Below are positions 33,919 through 41,966 of a stretch of DNA of 64,000 nt, piece by piece. Below the pieces are notes generated by a model that had not been told where the DNA came from, did not search any database, and saw only the letters and a list, made by a program, of their open reading frames with translations. The position numbers were made by a program, and so were the translations under genes. Numbering within the stretch: the stretch's first letter is position 1; every line of letters begins with the position of its first letter. This DNA comes from BS750m-G62 sp964577175. Lineage in GTDB: Bacteria; Planctomycetota; Phycisphaerae; FEN-1346. Location of the stretch: assembly GCA_964577175.1 (NCBI GenBank), contig CAZNYC010000001.1:41494-105493 (forward strand). Reading direction: 5' to 3'.

Positions 33919-35371
33919 ACGATTCGCTCTCTGTAAGTCGCGTCATACGAAGTAGTTGTCGGTAGAACCGCACTACGTTTTCGTCACTTCTGACCTCAGT
34001 TTCACGAATCGGACGGGCGAGCCGGATATCGTCAAGCGACCGGGCTCGGCTCAGTGCGACGTAGACCTGACCCGGCGCGAACGCCCTTTGCCCCAAGTCC
34101 ACAATGACCTTGGACAGGGTCTTACCTTGGGCTTTATGGATTGTGACAGCCCACGCTAGCATAAGTGGAAGCTGCGTGTATCGGCCCACAACCCGCGCAA
34201 TGATTCGGTCCTCGGACGGGTCATACTCGTACCTGTACTTATCCCATGTAACGGGGGCAACCTCAAACGTGCCAGACACGCCGCCCTCTGTAACCTGTAC
34301 CCATACCGTGCGGGCTTCGATCTGCGCCACCCGGCCCAACGTTCCGTTGACCCACCGCCTGTTCGAATCATTCTTCGTAAACATGACTTGAGCGCCTGCC
34401 TTGAGGGTAAGGTCCATAGGCGCTGGAAGCTTATGCTTACCAATACGGAACTCTCCGGTGATCCTCCCAACGTACGTCCGCGAGCGCGAGGGCAGATTCG
34501 ACAACTCCTGCATATTGCGTGCATCTGCCGCGCGGTTCGTACAGGTGAGAACTACTCCACCGTCCTGTGCCGTGGCACTCGATACGCACCTTGCATTGAT
34601 TATGCGCAGAGCTTCTGAAACGTTCTGTCCCTTGCGAAGGTCATCGAGCAACGCGATGAAGTCCCGATCACGCTGGCGAAACACCCTGCGAAGCAAAATG
34701 GGTGCGAGTTGGCACTCGGCTATGCCTTTAGAACCGAAGAAGAAGTCCGTCGAGTATCCCATGTTACGAAGCGCCAGCTGTTCATCTCGTGGCGTAACCG
34801 GGGGAAGCTGAAAGAGATCGCCGATCAACAGCACTTGCACGCCGCCGAACGGATCCCCGCTACCTCGGTTCATCCGAAGGAATTTGTCCACTCCATCCAA
34901 AACGTCGGGCCTCACCATTGACACCTCGTCAATGATGAGAAGCTCGAGCTTATTGTAAAGCCGGCGGTCGTAGACTCTCTTAACGTCCTCTGGTTGTATG
35001 ACTTTTGGCGGCAGGTGAAACAACGAGTGGATTGTCACACCCCCCGCGTTCAGGGCCGCCACCCCTGTAGGCGCCACAATGGCCATCGGGCAGCGGAGAA
35101 CATTCCGCAGATAGCGAATCAGCACCGTCTTCCCTGTGCCCGCTCCGCCCGTGATGAAGATCAGGGAAGCATTTGCTTCGACTAGAGCCTTCGTTTGTGT
35201 GTATTCGGGGACAACTTCAATGTCGCTAATGTCTTCGGACAGGGAGATGGACGTGGTGCCGTTACGCGCGGTTTGTTGCATCGGCGGAGGTGGAGCCACC
35301 TCAGCAGCAAGATCGCCTACCTTGACCGGCCTAAGCCCGAGGATTTGGCGTACTACGTCAATAATGGACAT
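33917..35371 (-). CDS. PIF1-like SF1 DNA helicase
   Basis: 484 aa. Walker A GGAGTGKTVLIRYL near residue 75, Walker B LLIIDEVSM, motif LIGDLFQLPPV, and C-terminal AVTIHKAQGKTL and QVYVALSRARSL, the order found in PIF1/RecD2-type 5'-to-3' helicases. ATG at 35371 follows GGGGGA at a short spacing; the frame is open upstream to 35470 but that part is not protein-like. The gene and its flanks are visibly richer in A+T than the neighbours and it is inserted between the acetate and Tad clusters, suggesting horizontal gain. Likely roles are genome maintenance or mobile-element replication. Confidence 0.88.
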   Translation of the reverse strand: MSIIDVVRQILGLRPVKVGDLAAEVAPPPPMQQTARNGTTSISLSEDISDIEVVPEYTQTKALVEANASLIFITGGAGTGKTVLIRYLRNVLRCPMAIVAPTGVAALNAGGVTIHSLFHLPPKVIQPEDVKRVYDRRLYNKLELLIIDEVSMVRPDVLDGVDKFLRMNRGSGDPFGGVQVLLIGDLFQLPPVTPRDEQLALRNMGYSTDFFFGSKGIAECQLAPILLRRVFRQRDRDFIALLDDLRKGQNVSEALRIINARCVSSATAQDGGVVLTCTNRAADARNMQELSNLPSRSRTYVGRITGEFRIGKHKLPAPMDLTLKAGAQVMFTKNDSNRRWVNGTLGRVAQIEARTVWVQVTEGGVSGTFEVAPVTWDKYRYEYDPSEDRIIARVVGRYTQLPLMLAWAVTIHKAQGKTLSKVIVDLGQRAFAPGQVYVALSRARSLDDIRLARPIRETEVRSDENVVRFYRQLLRMTRLTESES

Positions 35372-35534
35372 GATTCCCCCATCTTGGCCTACGCCCTCAG
35401 CATGCGTCTGTTGTTTGCCAATGCTGGTGCCGCGGTACCAGCGTAACTTCCAGCACAACGGCTCGAACATGGTTTGCGTTAGCGCGGTGGGCCCGGCGAT
35501 CCCCCGCGCGGAATGCGATTGTAACCTCTTGTCG

Positions 35535-36446
35535 CTACTGGAGATAGGTGCCCTCGATGACGCGGACGATCATCGGGGCGAAGATGACCACCACCACCGA
35601 CAGGAGAATGAGCATCATCGGCACGAGCATCTTGACGGACGCCTCGCCGGCGCGGCGTTCGGCCCGCATGCTGCGGCGCATCCGAAGCAGGTTGGCCTGG
35701 AGTTTGAGGACGTCGGCGAGCGGCGTGCCGAGTTGCTCGGCCTGGAGAATCGCCGAGACGATCCCGTCCAGCCCGTCCACGTGGATGCGCTCGCCCAGGT
35801 GCGAGAGGGCGTCCTGCCGGCTGCGGCCGAAATCGATCTCGCGGACCAGCATCGCCAGTTCCTGGTTCAGCGGGTCGTCCGGCTCGTCCTGGATGACGGA
35901 CTGGCACGCCTCGTAGAACGTGGCGCCGGCGTCCATGGCCATCGCGATGAGGTCCAGGGTGTACGGCAGGCGTTTCGAGATGGCCCGCAGACGCCGCAGC
36001 GCCCGTTCCCGCAGCCACAGGTACGCCGCGAAGAACCCGATGCCGAACCCGACGACCACGTACATGACGAAGGCGATAAGCCCCACGCCGCCCAGCAGGA
36101 GCATGGTGGCGAACCACATCCCCACACCGCCCACGATGCCCCACACCAGGCACACCACGATGTACTCGTCCGGGCTGTACTGGTTCGGATTGCCGAGCGA
36201 GAGCAGCAACTGGAGCACGTGCTGCTTGAACCGCGGCACGTTGAGCCGGCGGGCAAGGTGATACAACGGCACGAGGAGCGGACGAAGGGGTACCACCTCG
36301 AACATCGTGCTGCGGTCCACGTTGTCCACGTTGATGCGGAAGACCGACTCGTCGGCCGTCTCGATCGGCGCGCGGAACAGCGCGGTGACCAGGAAAAACA
36401 CCGACGCGAAGACGAGCACGTTCATAAGGACGATCAGGACCAGCAC
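35535..36446 (-). CDS. tadC: Tad pilus inner-membrane platform protein TadC
   Basis: 303-aa type II secretion F-family protein with N- and C-terminal membrane helices and the TadC/TadB core (SKRLPYTLDLIAMAMDAGATF, LVREIDFGRSRQDAL). GTG at 36446 (VLVLIVLMNVLVF, with AAAGGG upstream) is chosen over the ATG at 36524, because the extra residues come from a dispersed repeat lying between tadC and tadB. Last gene of the tad operon; works with TadB as the platform for pilin extrusion. Confidence 0.88.
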   Translation of the reverse strand: MLVLIVLMNVLVFASVFFLVTALFRAPIETADESVFRINVDNVDRSTMFEVVPLRPLLVPLYHLARRLNVPRFKQHVLQLLLSLGNPNQYSPDEYIVVCLVWGIVGGVGMWFATMLLLGGVGLIAFVMYVVVGFGIGFFAAYLWLRERALRRLRAISKRLPYTLDLIAMAMDAGATFYEACQSVIQDEPDDPLNQELAMLVREIDFGRSRQDALSHLGERIHVDGLDGIVSAILQAEQLGTPLADVLKLQANLLRMRRSMRAERRAGEASVKMLVPMMLILLSVVVVIFAPMIVRVIEGTYLQ

Positions 36447-36491
36447 GGGGGTACGCCCTTTCCGAATCGGTGCACGGCACCGGGCGAGCAT

Positions 36492-36589
36492 GTCATTCTG
36501 AGGGCCGCTTGCGGCCCGAAGCATCTCGCCGTGGGCTTTGCTTTTCCGCCTTTCGCAAGGCGAAGATCCTTCGCTTCGCTCAGGATGAC
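36492..36589. repeat. GTCATTCTGAG-ended inverted-repeat element (98 bp)
   Basis: Ends GTCATTCTGAG (36492-36502) and CTCAGGATGAC (36579-36589) are inverted repeats with one mismatch; inside are GGCCGCTTGCGGCC and CTTTCGCAAGGCGAAG hairpins. Sits between tadB and tadC, inside an operon. Confidence 0.7.
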
Positions 36590-36602
36590 ACCCTGCGTAC
36601 TC

Positions 36603-36638
36603 CCCCTCACCCTACCCTCTCCCGCCGCGGGAGAGGGA
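36603..36638. repeat. CCCTCACCCTACCCTCTCCC / GGGAGAGGG dispersed hairpin
   Basis: CCCTCTCCCGCCGCGGGAGAGGG is a strong hairpin preceded by CCCTCACCCTA, a repeat type seen in many bacterial genomes. Located just after tadB. Confidence 0.55.
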
Positions 36639-36651
36639 TACGAAACGGCTC

Positions 36652-37560
36652 CTAAATCTCGAACGTCACGATCTTGCGAATCCACAGGAACCCCCCCACG
36701 TTCAGCAGGACGGCGACGGCCAGCAGCAGCAGGCCCCAGTCGTTATCCGGGCTGAACAGGGTGGACACCCACGTGGGCTCGATGAGGTAGTACACGCCCA
36801 GGATGGCCGCCGGCATGCACCCCATCATGATGGCCGACAGTTTGTTCTGGGCGGTCAGGGCCCGGACCTTCTCCTCGAGGCGGACGATCTCGCGGAGCGA
36901 TTCACCCAGGCGGTCGAGCGTATCCGGCAGGTTCCCGCCGCGCGTCCGGGCCGTCTGCATCGCCGCGAACAGCAGCCGGTAATGGTGCAACTTGATGCGG
37001 GCCGAGGCGCGGCGCATGACCTCGTCCACGCTGGCCCCGTGCTCGAACTCGCGGAGCATGAGGCCGAACTCCTGGCTGATGGGGGGCTCGGTGTTCTCCT
37101 CGATGAGTTTCATCGACTGCACCAGGTTCAGCCCCGCCCGCATGCCGTTGGAGAGCGTCACCAGGCCGTCGATCAACTGTTCGTTCAGGCGGTCGCGTCG
37201 GCGGCGCTGGAGGACGAAGATGACGAGGCGCGGCACCCACCATCCGACGGCGGCGCCGGCGGCAAACATGACGAAGAGCCCCAATCCGCCCGCCCCCGCG
37301 TTGTAGGCCATCAGGGCCAGGACGACCCCCGCGACCCCCGCCGCCACGAACATGCCGTACGTCAACTGCCGCGGCGTCACGTCGAACATGAACAGTTCGA
37401 CGAGGGCCTCGTGGAACCGCTCTTCGTGCTTGCGGACGATGCGCGCAACGGGCAGGCGCAGCGAGATGCAGCCGGCGAAAACGGCGACCGCCGTCGCCAG
37501 GGTGGCCCCGGCCCGGTAGAGGAGTGCGTCTTCGGCCAATGGAAGATAGTCGATGAGCAT
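36652..37560 (-). CDS. tadB: Tad pilus inner-membrane platform protein TadB
   Basis: 302-aa F-family protein: hydrophobic N-terminus, two central helices (residues about 75-115), the T2SSF core (LIDGLVTLSNGMRAGLNLVQS, LMLREFEHGASVDEVMRR, TARTRGGNLPDTLDRLGE) and C-terminal helices. Starts 3 bases after the FHA-TadA stop, so tightly coupled to its ATPase. Partner of TadC. Confidence 0.92.
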   Translation of the reverse strand: MLIDYLPLAEDALLYRAGATLATAVAVFAGCISLRLPVARIVRKHEERFHEALVELFMFDVTPRQLTYGMFVAAGVAGVVLALMAYNAGAGGLGLFVMFAAGAAVGWWVPRLVIFVLQRRRRDRLNEQLIDGLVTLSNGMRAGLNLVQSMKLIEENTEPPISQEFGLMLREFEHGASVDEVMRRASARIKLHHYRLLFAAMQTARTRGGNLPDTLDRLGESLREIVRLEEKVRALTAQNKLSAIMMGCMPAAILGVYYLIEPTWVSTLFSPDNDWGLLLLAVAVLLNVGGFLWIRKIVTFEI

Positions 37561-37563
37561 GGA

Positions 37564-39453
37564 TTACATGAAAGCGTCGACGCTGAGGAGTCCCTTGTGG
37601 AGCAGGTCGCGGGCGAAGACCGGGATGTACCCGGTGTGCATGAGTTCGCCCCGCTGGCCCCGCTTCTTGCCGCGGGTGGGGCGGACGAAGATGTTCTCGA
37701 CGACGATGTAGCCCTCGTCGCGGTCGAGGCCGGCCACCTCACTGATGGCGGTGACCTGCCGGCGGCCGTCGGCGAACCGCGTCAGGTGGACGATGAGGTC
37801 CAGGGCGGTCACGATCTGCTCGCGGATGGCGCGGACGGGCATGTCGACGGCCTCCAGGACGAGCCCCTCCAGCCGCTTCATCGCGTCCTGCGGGCTGTTG
37901 GCGTGGATGGTGGTGAGCGAGCCGTCGTGGCCGGTGTTCATCGCCTGGAGCATGTCGAGCGCCTCGGCGCCGCGAACCTCGCCGACGAGGATCCGGTCCG
38001 GCCGCTGACGCAGCGCATTCTGCACGAGCATCCGGATGCTGAACTGGCCCTTGCCCTCGACGTTGGCCTGGCGGGTCTCGACCCGCACGACGTGCTCCTG
38101 GTGCATCTGCAACTCGGCGGAGTCCTCGATGGTGATGATGCGTTCGTGAGGCGGGATGAAGGCGCTCAGGACGTTCAGGAGCGTCGTCTTGCCGGAGGCC
38201 GTGCCGCCCGCCACGAGGACGTTCTTCCGGCCCAGGACGCACGCCCGCAGGAAGTTGCCCGCGAACGGCGTGATCGTGCCGAAACTGACGAGGTCGTCGA
38301 TCGTGAACGGCGTCTCGGAGAACTTGCGGATCGTCAGGACCGGCCCCACGAGGCTCAGCGGCGCGATCGTGGCATTGACGCGGCTGCCGTCCGGCAGGCG
38401 GGCGTCGACGATGGGCGTGGACCGGTCGATCCGCCGGCCCAGGGGCGTCACGATCCGCTCGATCACCGTCAGGACCACTTCCTCCGAGAAGAACGAGCGC
38501 CCCGTGTTCCGGATGACGCCGTTCTCCTCGATGTAGATCTTGCTCGGGCCCACGACCATGACCTCGGTCACGTTCGGCATGTCCAGCAGGTCCTGGATGG
38601 GCCCGAGGCCGACGACGATGTCCAGGATGTCCTTCATGATGTAGCGGCGGACGATGTAGACCCACAGCGATTCGGTGACCTGCGGCGCCTCGCGGTTGAA
38701 CTCCTCGTGGAAGTGTTCCTCCACGCGGTCGACGTCCTGCTTGACGTGTTCGGCGCCGAACTTCAGGCCCAGGTCCTGGACCAGCATGTCGCGCAGCCGG
38801 AGCATGGCCGTTTCCAACTGCTGGTCGAGGACGGCGTCGCCGGCCTTGAGGATGGGCGGCCGCATCTTGCTGCCGGCCCGGCGGGAGATCTCGGTCACCA
38901 CGTCGCGCTTCAGTTGCTGCTCGACGAGGAACCAACCGGTCTCGTCGTCGATCTGGTTGATAAAGTCGTCGAGGGCGGAGGAGAGGTGGGCCTTCAGGTG
39001 CTTGACGTAACGAGGGTCGTCCTGGGCCTCGACCTCGACGGTCCGCAGATTCAGCCGGCGGAGGAGTTCGGCGTGGACCTGCTTCTCGACCTCCATGGCC
39101 TTCGCGAGCGGCGTCTTCTCGCGCCGGAACTTGATCTTGCCGTCCGACGGCTTCGGCGCCTCCTCTTCCGACAGGTACAGCGCCCACTCGCCGATGTGGA
39201 TTTCCTGGCCGGGCGACACCTTCACCTGTTCGCCCACGCCGACCATCTCGTCGTCGACGAGGGTGCCGTTCAGGCCCACGTTCTCGATGAAGATTTCGCC
39301 GTTGTGCTTCAGCAGCCGCGCATGCTCGCGCGAGACGAACGGGCTGGCCAGTTCCAGGTCGTTGTTGGGGTCGCGGCCGATGCGCAGGATGTCGGCGGTC
39401 AGTTCCACCTCCTGCCGCACGTCGCTCAACTGGCTGTAGGCAATCACACGCAT
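37564..39453 (-). CDS. tadA: FHA-domain Tad/CpaF secretion ATPase
   Basis: 629 aa. Residues about 8-95 are a forkhead-associated domain: IGRDPNND with Arg27, SREHA at 41-45 and NGT near 62-64, the residues that read phosphothreonine. After a linker (100-260), residues 265-600 are a TadA/CpaF-type ATPase with Walker A GGTASGKT at 416-423, Asp-box/Walker B region ITIEDSAELQ, GEVRGAEALDMLQAM and the arginine-finger region. The ATG at 39453 follows GGAGAAG. It powers pilin assembly with TadB/TadC. The fused FHA should bind a phosphorylated partner, and a Ser/Thr kinase is encoded in the same operon. Confidence 0.93.
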   Translation of the reverse strand: MRVIAYSQLSDVRQEVELTADILRIGRDPNNDLELASPFVSREHARLLKHNGEIFIENVGLNGTLVDDEMVGVGEQVKVSPGQEIHIGEWALYLSEEEAPKPSDGKIKFRREKTPLAKAMEVEKQVHAELLRRLNLRTVEVEAQDDPRYVKHLKAHLSSALDDFINQIDDETGWFLVEQQLKRDVVTEISRRAGSKMRPPILKAGDAVLDQQLETAMLRLRDMLVQDLGLKFGAEHVKQDVDRVEEHFHEEFNREAPQVTESLWVYIVRRYIMKDILDIVVGLGPIQDLLDMPNVTEVMVVGPSKIYIEENGVIRNTGRSFFSEEVVLTVIERIVTPLGRRIDRSTPIVDARLPDGSRVNATIAPLSLVGPVLTIRKFSETPFTIDDLVSFGTITPFAGNFLRACVLGRKNVLVAGGTASGKTTLLNVLSAFIPPHERIITIEDSAELQMHQEHVVRVETRQANVEGKGQFSIRMLVQNALRQRPDRILVGEVRGAEALDMLQAMNTGHDGSLTTIHANSPQDAMKRLEGLVLEAVDMPVRAIREQIVTALDLIVHLTRFADGRRQVTAISEVAGLDRDEGYIVVENIFVRPTRGKKRGQRGELMHTGYIPVFARDLLHKGLLSVDAFM

Positions 39454-39497
39454 CGTCTTCTCCGGGCAGCCGCATTGTGCTGCCGCGTCACGCCTTG

Positions 39498-39577
39498 GCG
39501 CGGTGGGTCTCCGCACCCACCGCGATGGCATCAACAGGTCTTGGCTCGGCGCGGCAGGCCGGGAGACCCGGCGCGCG
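39498..39577. repeat. Two-hairpin REP-like unit without terminal repeats
   Basis: GCGCGGTGGGTCTCCGC/ACCCACCGCG followed by a diverged second arm GGCGCGGCAGGCCGGGAGACCCGGCGCGC. Located upstream of the FHA-TadA gene within the tad operon. Confidence 0.6.
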
Positions 39578-39611
39578 TAAACTCCTTGCCTATCCGCCGC
39601 ACGGGATGCCG

Positions 39612-40376
39612 TTACGGCACGACCGGTGGCGTCTTAGGCCCCTGCATCAGGTCGATGGCCTCCGGGGCAAACGTCGGTTCGCTGCGGACGCCCTCGGGCG
39701 ACCGCTGGATCGTCACGAGGAACCGGTCGCTGGCCATCCGTTCCTTGATCTGGAGCAGCCGCTTTACGTTATCTTTCTGGAGGAAGATCTGAATGTTGTC
39801 GGTGGACCGGCGCCGGTCCTCAACGGCCTTGGCGGATCCGCCCACGGCCTTCACCTGCACATCGTAGAGGACGTCGCGGACCTCGATCTCCTCGGTCCGG
39901 TTGTCGGGCTGCATGTCGAACCGTCCGCGGATGGTGACGAACGCGCCCGGCTGGAGGGCGGGTTCCGGCTCGATGTCGATCGTCAGCATCTGGAACCCCT
40001 CGGGCAGTTCGCGGAGGACGGGCACCTCCTCGCCCTTGCCCACGTCGCGATAGGTGAGCCAGTCCCCCTTGCGCAAGTCCCAGTGCGCCTTCTCGCGGAG
40101 GACGACGCCCTTGTCGTTGAGGCGCACGAACCGGTCGAAGGCGTCGCCCTCGATCAGCGGCTGGGGCACCTGGACGATTTTCAGATGGCCCTCCTCGATG
40201 GCCTGGCCTTTGGCCACGTTCTCCTTCAGCGCGAGGAACGGCACCGTGACGTCGTACGGGGCCTCGACCAGGCTGATGTAGATATTGAGGAGGACGGCAG
40301 CCACAACGGCGGCCGCCACCGCCACGATCAGCACACCCCCGCTGGGGATCCAGGCATTTCCCTTCGCCTTGGCCAT
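39612..40376 (-). CDS. cpaB: CpaB/RcpC-like Flp pilus assembly protein
   Basis: 254 aa: one N-terminal membrane anchor (residues 12-35), then a SAF-like domain (VPFLALKENVAKGQAIEEGHLKI region) and a C-terminal RcpC-like beta domain (LTIDIEPEPALQPGAFVTIRG-type region). In Tad systems this periplasmic protein works with the outer-membrane secretin. ATG at 40376 follows AAGGAG. Part of the minus-strand tad operon between the unknown membrane protein and FHA-TadA. Confidence 0.82.
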   Translation of the reverse strand: MAKAKGNAWIPSGGVLIVAVAAAVVAAVLLNIYISLVEAPYDVTVPFLALKENVAKGQAIEEGHLKIVQVPQPLIEGDAFDRFVRLNDKGVVLREKAHWDLRKGDWLTYRDVGKGEEVPVLRELPEGFQMLTIDIEPEPALQPGAFVTIRGRFDMQPDNRTEEIEVRDVLYDVQVKAVGGSAKAVEDRRRSTDNIQIFLQKDNVKRLLQIKERMASDRFLVTIQRSPEGVRSEPTFAPEAIDLMQGPKTPPVVP

Positions 40377-40402
40377 GGAAACTCCTTCGTCGCTTCGGCG
40401 TC

Positions 40403-41185
40403 TCACTCGCCCCGGTGTTGGGGATCGTAGACGGCGACGAGCGTTTCGTCGCCGCCGGCGCGCGGCCGGGCGTAGACCAGGCGCCGTCGGACCACGCGGC
40501 CCTGGCGGACCTTGTGGAACTCGACGAGCCACCCCCGGTCGGGCTGCGCGCCGCGGTCCTCCTGCGGGCTCTTGAGCGGTTCGTACTGCCAGCCCAGCGA
40601 ATCGTAGTGCCGGTGCAGCGCCTCCAGCGCCACGTCGATGCTCCGGGGCATCCGGGCGAGCAGCATCCGGCACCCGCGCTGCATCGGATTCTCGAACGCC
40701 ACCAGGACCTTCGCCCCCTCGGGCAGGAGGCCGGGCGGCGCCTCGCTCTGCGGGTAATCATACGGCAAGGCGAAGAGGTCGGCAACCCGGCGTTGGGCCT
40801 CGTTCGGATCGGGGTCGCGGGAGGGGTCGCCGTCGTCCTCGCCGAGGGCGGCCATGATGAGTCCCGCCATCGCCTGGCGGAGTTCGCCAGTAACCTCCCG
40901 CCGCGTGGTCGGCACGGGGTCGGGCGCCGGCGGGTTGCCGGACGGAACGACCTCGGGCGGCCAGGTGGGGTCGGGGGCGCCGGCGGCGCCGTCCTGCGCC
41001 GAGTCCAACCCGCCCGGCTGGCGGAGCAGGTCCGCCAGGAACACCATCGCGAGGATCACCGCGACGATCAGGACCACGCGCCACGCCACCGTCAACGGAC
41101 GCCGGCGGGGCGGCGCCGAGGTCTCCTCCGGCGAGGCGTCGGCGGACGGGATGTCGGACGGCTTCGTCAAAACACGTCTCCGCAC
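40403..41185 (-). CDS. Membrane-anchored protein of unknown function in the tad operon
   Basis: About 260 aa: one membrane segment (residues about 34-52), a Pro/Asp-rich linker to about 120, and a compact C-terminal domain (about 130-258: PEGAKVLVAFENPMQRGCRMLL, VEFHKVRQGRVVRRRLVY). I recognise no family. Its place between TadE-like genes and cpaB suggests an accessory or minor pseudopilin-processing role. Start uncertain: GTG at 41185 or a TTG a few codons later preceded by GGAGA. Confidence 0.6.
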   Translation of the reverse strand: MRRRVLTKPSDIPSADASPEETSAPPRRRPLTVAWRVVLIVAVILAMVFLADLLRQPGGLDSAQDGAAGAPDPTWPPEVVPSGNPPAPDPVPTTRREVTGELRQAMAGLIMAALGEDDGDPSRDPDPNEAQRRVADLFALPYDYPQSEAPPGLLPEGAKVLVAFENPMQRGCRMLLARMPRSIDVALEALHRHYDSLGWQYEPLKSPQEDRGAQPDRGWLVEFHKVRQGRVVRRRLVYARPRAGGDETLVAVYDPQHRGE

Positions 41186-41201
41186 GTCGGCCGGCGGCGG
41201 G

Positions 41202-41966
41202 CTACCATTGCCAGGTGCTCTCGTCCTCGTACGGGTCGCCGTGCCACCAGCGGTTCATGATATCGTCGCGCGTCTGCTCGAAGTGGGGGGCGACCTCGGC
41301 CGTCTCCAGGTGCTCGTGGAACGCCTCGAAGATCTCGCGGAGAGGCCCGCTGCGAGCGATTTCCCAGGCGTCCAGGTGCCGGAAATGCCACGGGCTGCTG
41401 TCCCGCCAGTGGTCGGCCTGTGTGCGTTTCCGCAGAAAGCCCCACATGCGGGCGGGCACCTGGTCCGCGAACGACCGGCTGGCGTGGGCCTCGTGCCGGC
41501 CGGGCAGGTTATCCCAGACGCGGTACCAGTAATCCTGGGCCCGCGGATTCGTGGTCTGGGCGATGGTCCGGGGCTCGACGTCCGGCCGGAGGCGATTCAG
41601 TTCCTCCCCCGTGCCGCGCGGACGGTGCGTCCCGTCGTCCTCGACCACGCCGGGGGTATGGCCTTCCAGGCGCATCGGGCTCCACTCTCCGTGCCCGGCG
41701 GAGCGCCACAGCGCCCGGCGGGCGTCGACGAGCGTCTTCTGCTTCGACAACATGCCGAACGAAAGGTACATCGTCAGGCCGGTCAGGAAGAAGATGATCG
41801 GCAGCGTCAGGACGAACTCCAGGAGGGCGTTGCCCTTGCGGGCCTGGCGGGACGAAACGCCCCGTGCCACGGCGGGTCGTGCCCCGCCGTGCGCCTCGCC
41901 CGCGCTCGCACGGCCGGACAAGGCCGGCCGTGGCACGTTGCGGTTATGAGTCGGCGGCGCGTTCAA
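41202..41966 (-). CDS. tadE: TadE-like pseudopilin with a repeat-derived N-terminus
   Basis: 254 aa as read from ATG at 41966, which overlaps the upstream stop codon (ATGA). The TadE core starts near residue 43 with RKGNALLEFVLTLPIIFFL, the prepilin-type helix; the remainder is a soluble domain of unknown fold. Residues about 10-35 are encoded by a 75-bp dispersed inverted-repeat element (41863-41937), so the original protein may have started at GTG 41870 or the element inserted in frame. Expected to be a minor pilin of the Flp pilus. Confidence 0.75.
   Translation of the reverse strand: MNAPPTHNRNVPRPALSGRASAGEAHGGARPAVARGVSSRQARKGNALLEFVLTLPIIFFLTGLTMYLSFGMLSKQKTLVDARRALWRSAGHGEWSPMRLEGHTPGVVEDDGTHRPRGTGEELNRLRPDVEPRTIAQTTNPRAQDYWYRVWDNLPGRHEAHASRSFADQVPARMWGFLRKRTQADHWRDSSPWHFRHLDAWEIARSGPLREIFEAFHEHLETAEVAPHFEQTRDDIMNRWWHGDPYEDESTWQW
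41863..41937. repeat. CGTGCCACGGC-ended inverted-repeat element inside tadE
   Basis: Perfect 11-bp inverted ends CGTGCCACGGC (41863-41873) and GCCGTGGCACG (41927-41937). Length 75 bp equals 25 codons, so it keeps the reading frame. Related to the element at 59002-59073. Confidence 0.7.

Noticed and set aside
36447..36524. Longer tadC start at ATG 36524
   Set aside because: The extra 26 codons are the dispersed repeat; the GTG at 36446 has a ribosome site and starts the membrane helix.
39498..39577. Treating every GCGCGGCGGGT hairpin as a terminator
   Set aside because: Several lie inside operons (tad) or between divergent genes and lack T-runs, so only those between convergent genes are offered as terminators.
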